Shown here one piece after another: positions 7,923 to 18,265 of a stretch of 64,000 nt of DNA (within the stretch, counting starts at the first letter, position 1; each line of letters begins with the position of its first letter). Origin of the DNA: Alicycliphilus denitrificans K601 (GTDB lineage Bacteria > Pseudomonadota > Gammaproteobacteria > Burkholderiales > Burkholderiaceae_C); contig NC_015422.1 in NCBI RefSeq assembly GCF_000204645.1, positions 2,373,001 through 2,437,000 on the forward strand. Reading direction: 5' to 3'. The position numbers and the translations under genes are program-made. The notes below the pieces were generated by a model. It was not told the DNA's origin, did no database searches, and saw nothing but the letters and a program-made list of their open reading frames with translations.

Positions 7923-9326
7923 ATGCGTCAAGAACATGACTTCATCGGCATCAAGACCATCCCTCCCGATGCGTACTGGGGCGTGCACACCGCCCGTGCC
8001 GTGGAGAACTTTCCCATCACCGGCCACACCGTGGCCCAGATGCCCGCGCTGATCCGGGCCTTCGCCTTCGTCAAGAAGGCCGCCGCCCACGCCAACCTGC
8101 AGCTGGGCGCGATCAGCACCACCCAGGCAGACGCCATTGCCAAGGCCTGCGACGACCTGATTGCCGGGCAGCTGCACGAGCAGTTCGTCACCGACGTGAT
8201 CCAGGGCGGCGCCGGCACTTCCACGAACATGAACGCCAACGAGGTGATCGCCAACCGTGCCCTGGAGCACCTGGGATTGCCCAAGGGCAGCTACGACGTG
8301 ATCCACCCGAACGACCACGTCAACGCATCGCAGAGCACGAACGACACCTATCCCACGGCGGTCAAGATCGCCACCTATTTCGGCATCCAGGAGCTGCTCG
8401 GCGCCCTGGCCGCCCTGCGCGGCGCCTTCGAGGCCAAGGCGCTGGAATTCGCCGGCATCCTCAAGATCGGCCGCACCCAGCTGCAGGACGCCGTGCCCAT
8501 GACGCTGGGCCAGGAGTTCGCGGCCTTCGCCTCCATGATCGCCGACGACGAGCGCCGCCTGCGCGAGTCGGCCTACCTGATGGCCGAGGTGAACATGGGC
8601 GGCACGGCCATCGGCACGGGCATCAACGCGCCGCTGGGCTACGTCGACGCGGTGGTACCGAAGCTGGCCGAGCTCTCGGGCGTGCCGGTCAGGGCCGCCG
8701 CCAACCTGATCGCCGCCACGTCCGACACGGGCGCCTTCGTCGACATTTCCGGCGTGCTCAAGCGCATCGCCGCCAAGCTTTCCAAGATCAGCAATGACCT
8801 GCGCCTGCTGTCCTCGGGCCCGCAGGCGGGCGTGGCCGACATCCGGCTGCCGGCGCGCCAGGCGGGCTCGTCCATCATGCCGGGCAAGGTCAACCCGGTG
8901 ATCCCCGAGGCGATGAACCAGGTGTGCTTCGAGGTGATAGGCAACGACGCGGCCATCACCATGGCCTGCGAGGCCGGGCAGCTGCAGCTCAACGCCTTCG
9001 AGCCGCTGGTCGCCTGGGCGCTGCACAAGAGCCTGCACCACCTTGCCCGCGCCTGCCGTACGCTGCAGGTCAACTGCGTGGAGGGCATAGCCGCCAACCA
9101 GGGCCTGCTGGACGAGCGCATCGCCGCGTCGGTGACGCTGGTGACGGCCCTGAACCCGGTGATCGGCTACGAGAAGGCCGCGGCCATCGCCAAGGCCGCC
9201 ATCGCCACGGGCAAGCCCATCGCCGAGGTGGCCGAGGACCTGGGCATCATGGGACGGGCCGAGATGCAGAAGCTCCTGGTGGCCGAGCGGCTGACCCAGG
9301 CCGGGGCGATCAAGGCCGTCCACTGA
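7923..9326 (+). CDS. aspA: aspartate ammonia-lyase
   Basis: Protein of 467 residues of the fumarase/aspartase superfamily; it interconverts L-aspartate with fumarate and ammonia in the cytoplasm. The N-terminus MRQEHDFIGIKTIPPDAYWG then GVHTARAVENF is the AspA pattern (fumarase C differs here). Other motifs are GGAGTSTNMNANEV, the substrate loop SQSTNDTYPT and the superfamily signature GSSIMPGKVNPVIPE with the catalytic Ser. Length is normal for AspA. The ATG at 7923 is preferred over upstream starts by alignment of the N-terminus. A strong inverted repeat lies in the leader, and repeat copy 3 follows directly after the stop. Confidence 0.93.
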   Translation: MRQEHDFIGIKTIPPDAYWGVHTARAVENFPITGHTVAQMPALIRAFAFVKKAAAHANLQLGAISTTQADAIAKACDDLIAGQLHEQFVTDVIQGGAGTSTNMNANEVIANRALEHLGLPKGSYDVIHPNDHVNASQSTNDTYPTAVKIATYFGIQELLGALAALRGAFEAKALEFAGILKIGRTQLQDAVPMTLGQEFAAFASMIADDERRLRESAYLMAEVNMGGTAIGTGINAPLGYVDAVVPKLAELSGVPVRAAANLIAATSDTGAFVDISGVLKRIAAKLSKISNDLRLLSSGPQAGVADIRLPARQAGSSIMPGKVNPVIPEAMNQVCFEVIGNDAAITMACEAGQLQLNAFEPLVAWALHKSLHHLARACRTLQVNCVEGIAANQGLLDERIAASVTLVTALNPVIGYEKAAAIAKAAIATGKPIAEVAEDLGIMGRAEMQKLLVAERLTQAGAIKAVH

Positions 9327-9383
9327 AGCTATCAAAAAAATAGCTGCAGGCGCTTGCTATGTAAGCGCTGCAGCCGTTTTTTG
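9327..9383 (-). repeat. dispersed palindromic repeat, copy 3 (reverse), terminator-like
   Basis: Begins directly after the aspA TGA with AGCTATCAAAAAAATAGCT, itself a palindrome, followed by GCGCTTGctatgtAAGCGC and GCAGCCGTTTTTTG. Both sides of the structure carry A/T runs, so it could stop transcription from both convergent genes (aspA and the META/DUF4377 gene). Confidence 0.85.
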
Positions 9384-9398
9384 CGTAATTCCGGGCGC

Positions 9399-10205
9399 CT
9401 ACTTCATGCGCTCGGACTCGACCACCATGTCCAGCATGTAGACATAGGCCGATGCGTCGGCCGGCGGGTTCTGGCGCTTGAAGCGGTTGATGCGCAGCAC
9501 GTTGCGCATGCCGGGCTCGTGGGTGTAGCCCTGCACCTCGTCATAGAACACCTGCCATTGCCCCACGTGGGTCTTGGCGCCGTTGTCGCCGTAGCGGATC
9601 TCGCGCACGCGCAGGCACTGGGCGTTCTTCATCACGCCATGGCTGCAGGCCACCCGCTCGGGCGCCACTTCCAGGAACATGCGCTCGCCGGGGCCGCCAT
9701 ACTGCGTCTGCGGCGTGGGCTGGCCGGCCAGCTCCCAGCGGCTGCCGTCGGCAAAGAACAGCTGCAGCTGCGGCGTGCCGCCGGCATTGAGCTGGTAGCG
9801 CGTGACGGTCGGCAGCTGCGCGCCCACGCGCTGCTCCAGCCGCATCAGATCCTTGTCGGCGCAGGCGCGCATGGTGGACACGGGGCGGCCGAGCTGCATG
9901 TCGCCGCCCTGCGTGCCGAAGCTGGCGCCCAGCATGTTGCACAGGTTGCGCACGCTCAGGCGCTGGCCCTCGAAATGCAGCTGCATCGGCGTGTGCCCGG
10001 CCAGGAGCCAGCTTCCGTCGCTTCGGCCCTGCGCGTCGAAGGCGGCCGTCAGGTTCCAGTCGTGGGAGGCGAGGCTGGGGGCGCCGTTTTGCGCGGTGGT
10101 GGAGGGCATGGGGGCCGGGGTCTGCGGCGGGGCGCTGGCGCAGGCGCCCACCAGGGCGGCCAGGGCCAGCGCGGCCAGGGTCTTGAGGGCTTGCTTGTCG
10201 TTCAT
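9399..10205 (-). CDS. META and DUF4377 domain lipoprotein
   Basis: Protein of 268 residues. The N-terminus (MNDKQALKTLAALALAALVG then AC) is a lipoprotein signal with lipobox LVGAC, so it should be anchored in the envelope. Residues about 45-130 form a META/HslJ-like domain (HDWNLTAAFDAQG ... CNMLGASF ... MRACADKDLMRLE). Residues about 160-260 match DUF4377 (MFLEVAPERVACSHG ... CLRVREIRYG ... VFYDEVQGYTHEPG). This pairing is common in Comamonadaceae; the role is not established beyond a suspected link to stress tolerance (HslJ-like). It lies downstream of the DUF924 gene on the same strand. Confidence 0.85.
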   Translation of the reverse strand: MNDKQALKTLAALALAALVGACASAPPQTPAPMPSTTAQNGAPSLASHDWNLTAAFDAQGRSDGSWLLAGHTPMQLHFEGQRLSVRNLCNMLGASFGTQGGDMQLGRPVSTMRACADKDLMRLEQRVGAQLPTVTRYQLNAGGTPQLQLFFADGSRWELAGQPTPQTQYGGPGERMFLEVAPERVACSHGVMKNAQCLRVREIRYGDNGAKTHVGQWQVFYDEVQGYTHEPGMRNVLRINRFKRQNPPADASAYVYMLDMVVESERMK

Positions 10206-10270
10206 GGCGGAATTGGACGCGCGCGGGGCGGCAAAGGTTCACCCCCGGGCGCCCAGGAATTGTGAACAAG

Positions 10271-10810
10271 TTAGAACGAGGAGCCGGGCTCGCGCAGGAA
10301 CGCCAGCTCCTCGCCGCTGGACTCGCGCCCCAGGATGGCGTTGCGGTGCGGGTAGCGGCCAAAGCGCTCGATGATGGCCCGGTGCTGCAGCGCGAACGGC
10401 AGGTTGCCCTCCAGCCCCGGCTCGGCGAAAAGCCGCACCGACTGCGCCTGCACCACGCGGGATTCGCTGTGCATGTAGGGCATGTAGGCAAAGGCGCGCT
10501 GCGCGGGCGGCAGGGCGCCTGCCTGCCCGCTGGCCACCAGCTCCTGCGCCAGCACCAGCGCCATGCCGTCCTGCGCGAAGGCGCGCGGCGTGTCGCGGTA
10601 TACGTTGCGGGAGAACTGGTCCAGCACCACGATCTCCGCCAGGCGCCCCCGAGCGCTTTGGCGCCAGCCGGACAGCTCGCCGCTCGCGGCGGCCTGCAGC
10701 GTGGCGCCGAAGCGCCGGGCGATGGCGGCGTCCAGCGCGGCGTCCTTGGCGAAGTGCTGCGGGGCGCTCAGCTCCTCGAACCAGAAGTGCAGGATGGATT
10801 CGGGCGTCAT
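10271..10810 (-). CDS. DUF924 family protein
   Basis: Protein of 179 residues. The start MTPESILHFWFEEL, the core EIVVLDQFSRNVYRDTPRAF and FAYMPYMHSE are the hallmarks of the DUF924 family (TPR-like helical fold; function unknown). Full length for the family. ATG at 10810 was chosen because the conserved N-terminal HFWF follows within ten residues. It is 17 nt downstream of glnS on the same strand and probably co-transcribed with it. Confidence 0.88.
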   Translation of the reverse strand: MTPESILHFWFEELSAPQHFAKDAALDAAIARRFGATLQAAASGELSGWRQSARGRLAEIVVLDQFSRNVYRDTPRAFAQDGMALVLAQELVASGQAGALPPAQRAFAYMPYMHSESRVVQAQSVRLFAEPGLEGNLPFALQHRAIIERFGRYPHRNAILGRESSGEELAFLREPGSSF

Positions 10811-10827
10811 GCGCGCAGGCCGTGGGT

Positions 10828-12639
<1,812 letters not shown>

Positions 12640-12778
12640 GCCTGGATTCTAGGCCGCGCCAGGGCCTGGGCAGGCCCTGGCGGCAACGTTCGGAAACAAC
12701 ATGAATGCCAATCCATGCCAACCTGTCGCCGGTCTGGCGCGTTGAGAGCAGGCCTCGCAGTCAAAGGAGATTTTCATC

Positions 12779-13117
12779 ATGACCCAACGTCGCTCTTGGT
12801 TTGCCGTCGCCGCATCGGCCGGCGTGGCCCTGGCCTTGATGGCGGGCGCTGGCGCTGCGCAGGCGCGCAGTGACGTGTACTGGTCCGTCGGCGTAGGCGC
12901 CCCCGGCGTGGCCCTGGGGGTAGGCAACGCAGCCCCGGTGTACTACGCGCCGCCCCCGCCCGTGTACTACGCGCCCCCTCCGGTGGTGTATGCGCCGCCG
13001 CGCCCCGTGTACTACGCGCCGCCGCCTCCCGTGGTGTATGTGCCGCCCGTGGGCTACTACCAGCGGGGGTGGGGCGGCCACCACCACCATCACCACGGCC
13101 GTCGCGATTGGCGCTGA
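12779..13117 (+). CDS. secreted Pro/Tyr-repeat protein with C-terminal hexahistidine
   Basis: Protein of 112 residues. A Sec signal peptide (FAVAASAGVALALMAGAGAA-QA) ends near residue 29. The mature part opens with a Gly/Val segment, then a low-complexity block (residues about 52-93) of repeated PPPVYYAPP/PPVVYAPP units, and finishes WGGHHHHHHGRRDWR. The repeats are also visible in the DNA as direct repeats of a GTGTACTACGCGCC unit. Similar small PPxxYYAPP proteins occur in Burkholderiales and are of unknown function; exposed His and Tyr suggest metal binding or surface interaction (inference). A good Shine-Dalgarno (AAAGGAG) lies ahead of the ATG. The gene stands alone between glnS and aroQ. 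Confidence 0.85.
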   Translation: MTQRRSWFAVAASAGVALALMAGAGAAQARSDVYWSVGVGAPGVALGVGNAAPVYYAPPPPVYYAPPPVVYAPPRPVYYAPPPPVVYVPPVGYYQRGWGGHHHHHHGRRDWR

Positions 13118-13225
13118 GGTACTTGGCGGATTGCTGAGGCAGGCGGCCCCGCGGGGCCGCTTTTGCATGGTGGCCGCCCAGCATAATGAAGGGCTGCGGG
13201 TAGGCTCCCGCCCGGATTGCACTTC

Positions 13226-13675
13226 ATGACCACCAAAACCGTTTACGTTCTCAACGGCCCCAATCTCAACCTGCTGGGCACGCGCGAGCCGCAGGTCTAT
13301 GGCTCCCAGACCCTTGCCGACGTGGAGCAGATCTGCGCGGCGGCCTGCACGCGCCATGGCCTGGCGCTGGTGTTCCGCCAGAGCAACCACGAGGGCGCCC
13401 TCGTGGACTGGATCCACGAGGCGGGCCGGCTGCACGCCGAGGGCAAGCTGGCCGGCGTGGTGCTCAACGCCGCGGCCTATACGCACACCAGCGTGGCGCT
13501 GCTCGATGCCGTCAAGGGCACGGGCGTGCCGCTGGTGGAGCTGCACATCAGCAACGTGCACGCGCGCGAGAGCTTCCGCCACCGCTCCTACCTGGCCGGC
13601 GCCGCGCGCGCCGTGATGTGCGGCTTCGGCGTGCAGGGCTACGCGTTGGCCATCGCCGGGGTGGCGCAATGGTGA
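13226..13675 (+). CDS. aroQ: type II 3-dehydroquinate dehydratase
   Basis: Protein of 149 residues; dehydrates 3-dehydroquinate to 3-dehydroshikimate in the shikimate pathway. Motifs are [17 protein letters not shown] at the start (with the catalytic Arg), [33 protein letters not shown] and [19 protein letters not shown] (catalytic His and Arg). Typical full length. ATG at 13226 was chosen over an in-frame TTG three codons upstream. It overlaps the next gene by 7 nt. Confidence 0.95.
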   Translation: MTTKTVYVLNGPNLNLLGTREPQVYGSQTLADVEQICAAACTRHGLALVFRQSNHEGALVDWIHEAGRLHAEGKLAGVVLNAAAYTHTSVALLDAVKGTGVPLVELHISNVHARESFRHRSYLAGAARAVMCGFGVQGYALAIAGVAQW

Positions 13676-14562
13676 CGGCGCGGGCGCTGGCCACGCTGCC
13701 CGTGCCCGCCCAGGTGCTGGCCCTGGAGCGGCAGGCCAGGCGCGAGACCACGCCCTGCGGTGCCGGCGACATGGTCTGGCACGCCTGGGGCACGCCGCGC
13801 GATGGCGTGCCGCCGCTGGTGCTGCTGCATGGCGGCAGCGGCAGCTGGACGCACTGGGTGCGCAACATCGCCGACCTGATGGACGCGGGGCGCGAGCTGT
13901 GGATTCCCGACCTGCCGGGTTTCGGAGATTCGGCCTCGCCCGCCTCGGGCGGGGACGCCGATGCTCTGGCCGGGCCGATGGCCGAGGGCCTGCGCACGCT
14001 GTTCGGCCCGCGCCAGTGCGACCTGGTGGGCTTCTCGTTCGGCGGCCTGACGGCCGGCCTGCTGCTGGCGGCCCACCCCGAGGTGGCGCGCCAGCTGGTG
14101 GTGGTGGGCGCTCCCGCCATGGGCGTGGTGCCGCAGCGGCAGGTCGCACTCAAGGCCTGGCGCCACCTGCCCGAGGCCGCCCAGATCGCGGCGCACCGCT
14201 ACAACCTGGCTGCGCTCATGCTCAAGGACGAGGCCCTGATCGACGCCCTGGACGGCTTGGCGCTGGGCCTGCACGTGGCCAACGTGGTGCGCGACCGCAT
14301 GCCGCGCCGCCGCCTGGCGCACACCGATGCGCTGGCGCGCGCGCTGTCGCGGGTCGATTGCCCCGTGCATGCCATCTATGGCCGCAGCGACGCGCTCTAC
14401 AAGGAGTGGATAGGCGCGCTGGAGGGCGCCTACGCCGCCGCCGCGCCCGATTTCCGCGGCCTGGCGCTCATCGATGACGCTGGCCACTGGGTGCAGTTCG
14501 AGCGCCCGCAGGCCTTCATGCAGGCGCTGTTGGCGGCGCTGCGCGCGGGCGCCGGCAAGTGA
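13669..14562 (+). CDS. alpha/beta-fold hydrolase
   Basis: Protein of 297 residues with an alpha/beta-hydrolase fold: oxyanion region [15 protein letters not shown] (HGGSGSW), nucleophile elbow GFSFGG (Ser about residue 125), acid in the loop [10 protein letters not shown] and catalytic His in [12 protein letters not shown]. Close in pattern to hydrolases acting on small esters or ring-cleavage products (MhpC/BphD-like), but no degradation genes flank it. The ATG overlaps the end of aroQ, and its stop overlaps the arfB start, so the three genes form one rightward unit. Confidence 0.85.
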   Translation: MVTARALATLPVPAQVLALERQARRETTPCGAGDMVWHAWGTPRDGVPPLVLLHGGSGSWTHWVRNIADLMDAGRELWIPDLPGFGDSASPASGGDADALAGPMAEGLRTLFGPRQCDLVGFSFGGLTAGLLLAAHPEVARQLVVVGAPAMGVVPQRQVALKAWRHLPEAAQIAAHRYNLAALMLKDEALIDALDGLALGLHVANVVRDRMPRRRLAHTDALARALSRVDCPVHAIYGRSDALYKEWIGALEGAYAAAAPDFRGLALIDDAGHWVQFERPQAFMQALLAALRAGAGK

Positions 14563-14984
14563 CCGAACGCCATTGCCCCCCGGCCCTGCGGGTGGACCCC
14601 GCCGAGGTGGAACTGACCGCCATGCGCGCCCAGGGCGCGGGCGGGCAGAATGTGAACAAGGTGTCGAGCGCCGTGCACCTTCGCTTCGATATCGTAGCCT
14701 CGTCGCTGCCCGGCGACGTGAAGCAGCGCCTGCTGGCCCTGCGCGACAGCCGCATCACGCAGCAGGGCGTGCTCGTCATCAAGGCCCAGCAGTACCGCAC
14801 GCAGGAGGCCAACCGCCTGGACGCGCTGGCCCGCCTGCAGGCCCTGGTGGACAGCGTGGCCCGGCCGCCGCGCGTGCGCCGCGCCACGCGGCCCACCCTG
14901 GGGTCGCAGCAGCGGCGGCTGGAGGCCAAGAGCCGGCGCGCGGGCATCAAGGCGCTGCGCGGCCGCACGGCCGCGCCGGACTGA
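14559..14984 (+). CDS. arfB: alternative ribosome-rescue peptidyl-tRNA hydrolase ArfB
   Basis: Protein of 141 residues that rescues stalled ribosomes by hydrolysing peptidyl-tRNA on non-stop mRNAs. The catalytic motif is RAQGAGGQNVNKVSSAVHLR with GGQ near residue 29. The C-terminal tail is basic (SQQRRLEAKSRRAGIKALRG), which in ArfB enters the empty mRNA channel; this tail separates it from full-length release factors. The start is a GTG at 14559 overlapping the hydrolase stop (GTGA). Confidence 0.93.
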   Translation: MTERHCPPALRVDPAEVELTAMRAQGAGGQNVNKVSSAVHLRFDIVASSLPGDVKQRLLALRDSRITQQGVLVIKAQQYRTQEANRLDALARLQALVDSVARPPRVRRATRPTLGSQQRRLEAKSRRAGIKALRGRTAAPD

Positions 14985-15085
14985 ATCTCGCCTTGCCGCG
15001 CTCGCATGGGTGCGCTGGATGGAACGCAGCATCCCATGTATGGTCCTTGGCATTGCTCCTTCCACACCCACATGAGGGCTAGACC

Positions 15086-15922
15086 ATGACCACAGATACC
15101 GTCTCCCCCTCCACCGGCCCCGGCGCGCTGCCGGCGCTGTTCGTTTCGCACGGCGCACCGCTGTTCGCGCTCGAACCCGGCAGCACCGGCCCGGCGCTCG
15201 CGCGCTGGGCCGCCGGGCTCAGGCGCAGCCACCCCGGCCTGCGCGGCGTGGTCATCATGTCGCCGCACTGGATGGAGCGCGGCGCCACCGTCATGACCGG
15301 CGCGCGGCCCGCCACCTGGCACGATTTCGGCGGCTTTCCGCCCGCGCTCTACGCGCTGCAATACCCGGCCGCGGGCGACCCGGCACTGGCCGGGCAGGTG
15401 CTGGACCTGCTGCGGCAGGCCGGCATCGCCGCGCAGGGCGACGCGGAGCGCCCCTTCGATCATGGCGCCTGGGTGCCGCTCATGCACCTGTTTCCGCAGG
15501 CCGACCTGCCGGTCGTGCAGGTGGCGCTGCCCGTGGGCGCAGGCCCGGCCGAGGTGCATGCCATGGGGGCGGCCCTGCACGGCCTGCGCGCGCAGGGCGT
15601 GCTGGTCGTGGGCTCGGGCAGCATGACGCACAACCTGCGCGAGTTCTTCGGCGGCGGGCATGAGCGCGCGCCCTACGTGCTGGAGTTCAGCCGCTGGATC
15701 GAGGCCGCCGTGGAGCGCGGCGACCTGCCCGCCCTGCTGGATTACCGCCGCCAGGCGCCGCACGCGCAGCGCGCCCACCCCACGGAGGACCACTTCCTGC
15801 CGCTGTTCTTCGCGCTGGGCGTGGCCGGCGAGGGCTGGGGCGCCGAATACCTCAGCCGCGAGGTGATGTACGGCATGCTCGCCATGGATGCCTTCGCACT
15901 GCATGCGCCGGCTGCGGCATGA
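15086..15922 (+). CDS. LigB-type extradiol dioxygenase (YgiD/DODA family)
   Basis: Protein of 278 residues of the class III extradiol dioxygenase superfamily. Early motifs are LFVSHGAP (metal His), VIMSPHW (second His) and the catalytic FDHGAWVPLMHLFP; VVGSGSMTHNL occurs near residue 175. These match the YgiD/4,5-DOPA-dioxygenase group, which uses a single non-haem Fe or Zn. The physiological substrate is unknown. The TGA overlaps the next ATG by 4 nt, so it is coupled to the esterase gene. The 101-nt gap after arfB is long enough for its own promoter. Confidence 0.88.
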   Translation: MTTDTVSPSTGPGALPALFVSHGAPLFALEPGSTGPALARWAAGLRRSHPGLRGVVIMSPHWMERGATVMTGARPATWHDFGGFPPALYALQYPAAGDPALAGQVLDLLRQAGIAAQGDAERPFDHGAWVPLMHLFPQADLPVVQVALPVGAGPAEVHAMGAALHGLRAQGVLVVGSGSMTHNLREFFGGGHERAPYVLEFSRWIEAAVERGDLPALLDYRRQAPHAQRAHPTEDHFLPLFFALGVAGEGWGAEYLSREVMYGMLAMDAFALHAPAAA

Positions 15923-16614
15923 TCGCCCCATTGCACCGAGACACCCCTGCCATGCTGGACCTGCCCTTCACCTGCCTGCACCGTCCGGCCAACTCGGCGG
16001 TGCGCCACCCGTGGCTGCTCGTGCTGATGCACGGCGTGGGCAGCAACGAGCACGACCTGTTCGGCCTCACGCCGCAGATTCCCGAGCACTTTCACGTGCT
16101 GAGCCTGCGCGCGCCGTTCCGCATGGGGCCGGGCGCATTCGCATGGTTCGATTTCTCCATCGAGCCGGGCGGCGAGCGCACCATCGACGAGGCGCAGGAG
16201 GCGCACAGCCGCGCGCTGCTGGAACAAGCCGTGCCCTCGGCCGCGCGCCAGCTCGGCGTGGAGCCCGGGCGCACGGTGGTGGGCGGCTTCAGCCAGGGCG
16301 GCATCATGGCGCTGTCGTTGCTGCTCACGCGCCCCGGTCTGATGCACGCGGGGCTGGTATGGCACGGCCGGCTGCTCGCGCAGGCCGTGCCATACATCGC
16401 GTCGGCCGACGCCTTCCACGGCAAGCATCTGCGGGTGAGCCACGGCACGCACGACAACGTGATCCCGCTGGCCCATGCGCAGGCCATCCGCCGCCAGGTG
16501 CAGGCGCTGCCGCTGCACCTGAGCTACGAGGAATTCGCCGGTGCCCATGAAATCCGCCAGGCCGAGCTGGCGCACACGGTGGCCTGGCTGCAAGGGCTGT
16601 CCGGCGCGGCCTGA
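15919..16614 (+). CDS. alpha/beta hydrolase, phospholipase/carboxylesterase family
   Basis: Protein of 231 residues (220 if it starts at the internal ATG 15952, MLDLPF). Motifs are LLVLMHGVGSNEHDLF (oxyanion loop), VVGGFSQGGIMALSL (nucleophile Ser), HGTHDNVIPL (acid) and GAHEI (catalytic His). This is the acyl-protein-thioesterase/carboxylesterase branch with broad esterase activity. It is translationally coupled to the LigB-type dioxygenase (ATGA). The 180 nt after it contain a degenerate repeat and the DUF3014 ribosome site. Confidence 0.85.
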   Translation: MIAPLHRDTPAMLDLPFTCLHRPANSAVRHPWLLVLMHGVGSNEHDLFGLTPQIPEHFHVLSLRAPFRMGPGAFAWFDFSIEPGGERTIDEAQEAHSRALLEQAVPSAARQLGVEPGRTVVGGFSQGGIMALSLLLTRPGLMHAGLVWHGRLLAQAVPYIASADAFHGKHLRVSHGTHDNVIPLAHAQAIRRQVQALPLHLSYEEFAGAHEIRQAELAHTVAWLQGLSGAA

Positions 16615-16670
16615 GGCGCCCGGCAGGGGGTAAGCGCCGTAACGCCGTGTAGCCCTGCCGGCTGAAAGAC

Positions 16671-16722
16671 GAATCGGGCTGTAGCATAGGCCCATCGTGC
16701 GCAAGACGCTATCAATTGCGAA
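16671..16722 (+). repeat. degenerate dispersed repeat (possible copy)
   Basis: CGAATCGGGCTGTAGC at the left and ACGCTATCAATTG at the right match the two ends of the repeat, but the central hairpin has decayed. It lies in the 180-nt gap between two rightward genes. I see nothing else in this gap except a Shine-Dalgarno (GAAAGGAA) before DUF3014. Confidence 0.45.
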
Positions 16723-16794
16723 GCAAAAGGAACGCGCGGCGCTTTTTCGGCTCGCACCCCTGTGGCGCACCGCCCGCCCGTGAAAGGAACTCCC

Positions 16795-17673
16795 ATGCCC
16801 GAGCGCGACCCCGCCGAGTACCGGCCCCGGCCGGAATCCTCCACCTCCTGGGCCGTGGCCGCCGTGGTGGCCGCAGCCGTCGCGGCGGGCGCCGCGTGGT
16901 GGTTCTGGTGGCGGCTCGCGCAGGCGCCCGCGCCGGTCGTGGCGCCGCCACCCGACGCCGCGGCTTCGGCGCCGATGGCCGAGGCGTCCGGCCCGCAGCA
17001 CCCCATCGCGGCGCAGGCCGATGCCGGGCCGCTGCCGCCGCTGGCCGAGTCCGACGCATGGGTGGCCAAGGCGCTGGGCGAGCTGCTGGGCGCCGAGCGC
17101 GTGGGCCGCTTCCTGCTGACGGACGGCTTCGTGCGCCGCGCGGTGGCCACCGTGGACAACCTGCCGCGCGCCCAGGCCCCCGCGCGGCTGTGGCCGGTGC
17201 AGCCGGCGCCGCAGCGCTTCCTGGTCGAGGGTCCGCCCGGCGCGCAGGCCATCGCGCCCGCCAATGCGGCGCGCTACCAGGCCTTCGTCGCGTTCGCCGA
17301 GGCCGTGCCACCGGACGCCGCCGTGGCGCTGTACGCACGGCTCTACCCGCTGTTCCAGGCCGCCTACGAGGAGCTGGGCTACCCCGGCAAGTACTTCAAC
17401 GACCGCCTGGTGGCCGTGCTGGACCACCTGCTGGCAGCGCCCGCGCCGCAGGGGCCGCTGGCCGTGCAGCTCACGCAGGTGCGTGGCGAGGTGCCGTCCA
17501 CGCGGCCCTGGGTGCGCTACGAGTTCGCGGACCCGCAGCTGGAGGCGCTCTCCAGCGGCCAGAAGATGCTGGTGCGCATGGGCCCCGACAACGCCCGGCG
17601 CCTGAAGGCCGTGCTGGCCGAGCTGCGCCGCCGCGTGGTGACGGGCGAGGTGGCGCGCCGCCCGGCTGAGTGA
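16795..17673 (+). CDS. DUF3014 domain protein, membrane-anchored
   Basis: Protein of 292 residues. A single membrane anchor near the N-terminus (about residues 19-36) contains WAVAAVVAAAVAAGAAWWFW and is followed by a Pro/Ala-rich periplasmic linker. From residue about 80 to the end it matches DUF3014: LPPLAESDAWVAKALGELLG, FVRRAVATVDNLPR and YFNDRLVAVLDHLL. Function unknown. ATG 16795 is preceded by GAAAGGAA; an in-frame ATG further upstream lacks this. It converges on the Lrp-type regulator with only 18 nt between stops and no repeat in between. Confidence 0.88.
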   Translation: MPERDPAEYRPRPESSTSWAVAAVVAAAVAAGAAWWFWWRLAQAPAPVVAPPPDAAASAPMAEASGPQHPIAAQADAGPLPPLAESDAWVAKALGELLGAERVGRFLLTDGFVRRAVATVDNLPRAQAPARLWPVQPAPQRFLVEGPPGAQAIAPANAARYQAFVAFAEAVPPDAAVALYARLYPLFQAAYEELGYPGKYFNDRLVAVLDHLLAAPAPQGPLAVQLTQVRGEVPSTRPWVRYEFADPQLEALSSGQKMLVRMGPDNARRLKAVLAELRRRVVTGEVARRPAE

Positions 17674-17691
17674 GCCCGGCCGCCCGCGCGC

Positions 17692-18162
17692 TCAGCGCGC
17701 CGCGGGCAGCGGCAGGGCGGTCTTGTAGCGCACCTGCTTGAGCGTGAAGCTGGTGCGGATCTTCTCTATGCCCGGGATGGGCGTGAGCTGCTCCAGGATG
17801 AAGCGCTCCAGCGCGGCGATGTCGGGCAGCGCCACGCGGATCAGGTAGTCGCTGTCGCCCGTCATCAGGTAGCACTCCATCACCGGGTCGTGCTCGGCGA
17901 TGCGCTGCTCGAAAGCGGCCAGCGCCTCCTTGCTCTGGCTCTTGAGGCTGATGCTGATGAACACGTTGAGCCCCAGTCCCAGCGCCGCCGGGTTGGCCAG
18001 CGCCACGTAGCGCTGGATGACGCCCGCCGCCTCCAGCGCCTTCACGCGCGCCAGGCAGGGCGAGGGCGACAGATGCACGCGCCGCGCGAGCTCCACGTTC
18101 GAGAGCGAGCCGTCGGCCTGCAGTTCGGCGAGTATGCGCAGATCCAGTGCATCCAGTTTCAT
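17692..18162 (-). CDS. Lrp/AsnC-family transcriptional regulator
   Basis: Protein of 156 residues. The N-terminal helix-turn-helix covers [20 protein letters not shown] and [18 protein letters not shown], and the C-terminal RAM/AsnC ligand domain includes [20 protein letters not shown] and [18 protein letters not shown]. It is divergent from the AceE-type gene across about 100 nt of comparatively AT-rich DNA and probably controls it in response to an amino acid or keto acid. This arrangement mirrors MdeR/MdeB of Pseudomonas putida (family knowledge; inference here). The ATG at 18162 is preferred over an upstream in-frame TTG. Confidence 0.9.
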   Translation of the reverse strand: MKLDALDLRILAELQADGSLSNVELARRVHLSPSPCLARVKALEAAGVIQRYVALANPAALGLGLNVFISISLKSQSKEALAAFEQRIAEHDPVMECYLMTGDSDYLIRVALPDIAALERFILEQLTPIPGIEKIRTSFTLKQVRYKTALPLPAAR

Positions 18163-18265
18163 GTGCTGTATTTTCAATCAAATGCGGAATTAAATACTGC
18201 TTCGATAGCGATTGGCGCCGTAAACGGCATCTCATTCGGGCGGGCTGGCCGTAGAGTCATGCGGC

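Noticed and set aside
7905..9335. Minus-strand frame covering the aspA locus
   Set aside because: Complement of a clear aspartase; translation is His/Gly/Arg-rich and unlike any protein family.
13084..13101. Hexahistidine tag as vector contamination
   Set aside because: It is embedded in a native gene with a native tail (GRRDWR), varied codons and chromosomal flanks on both sides.
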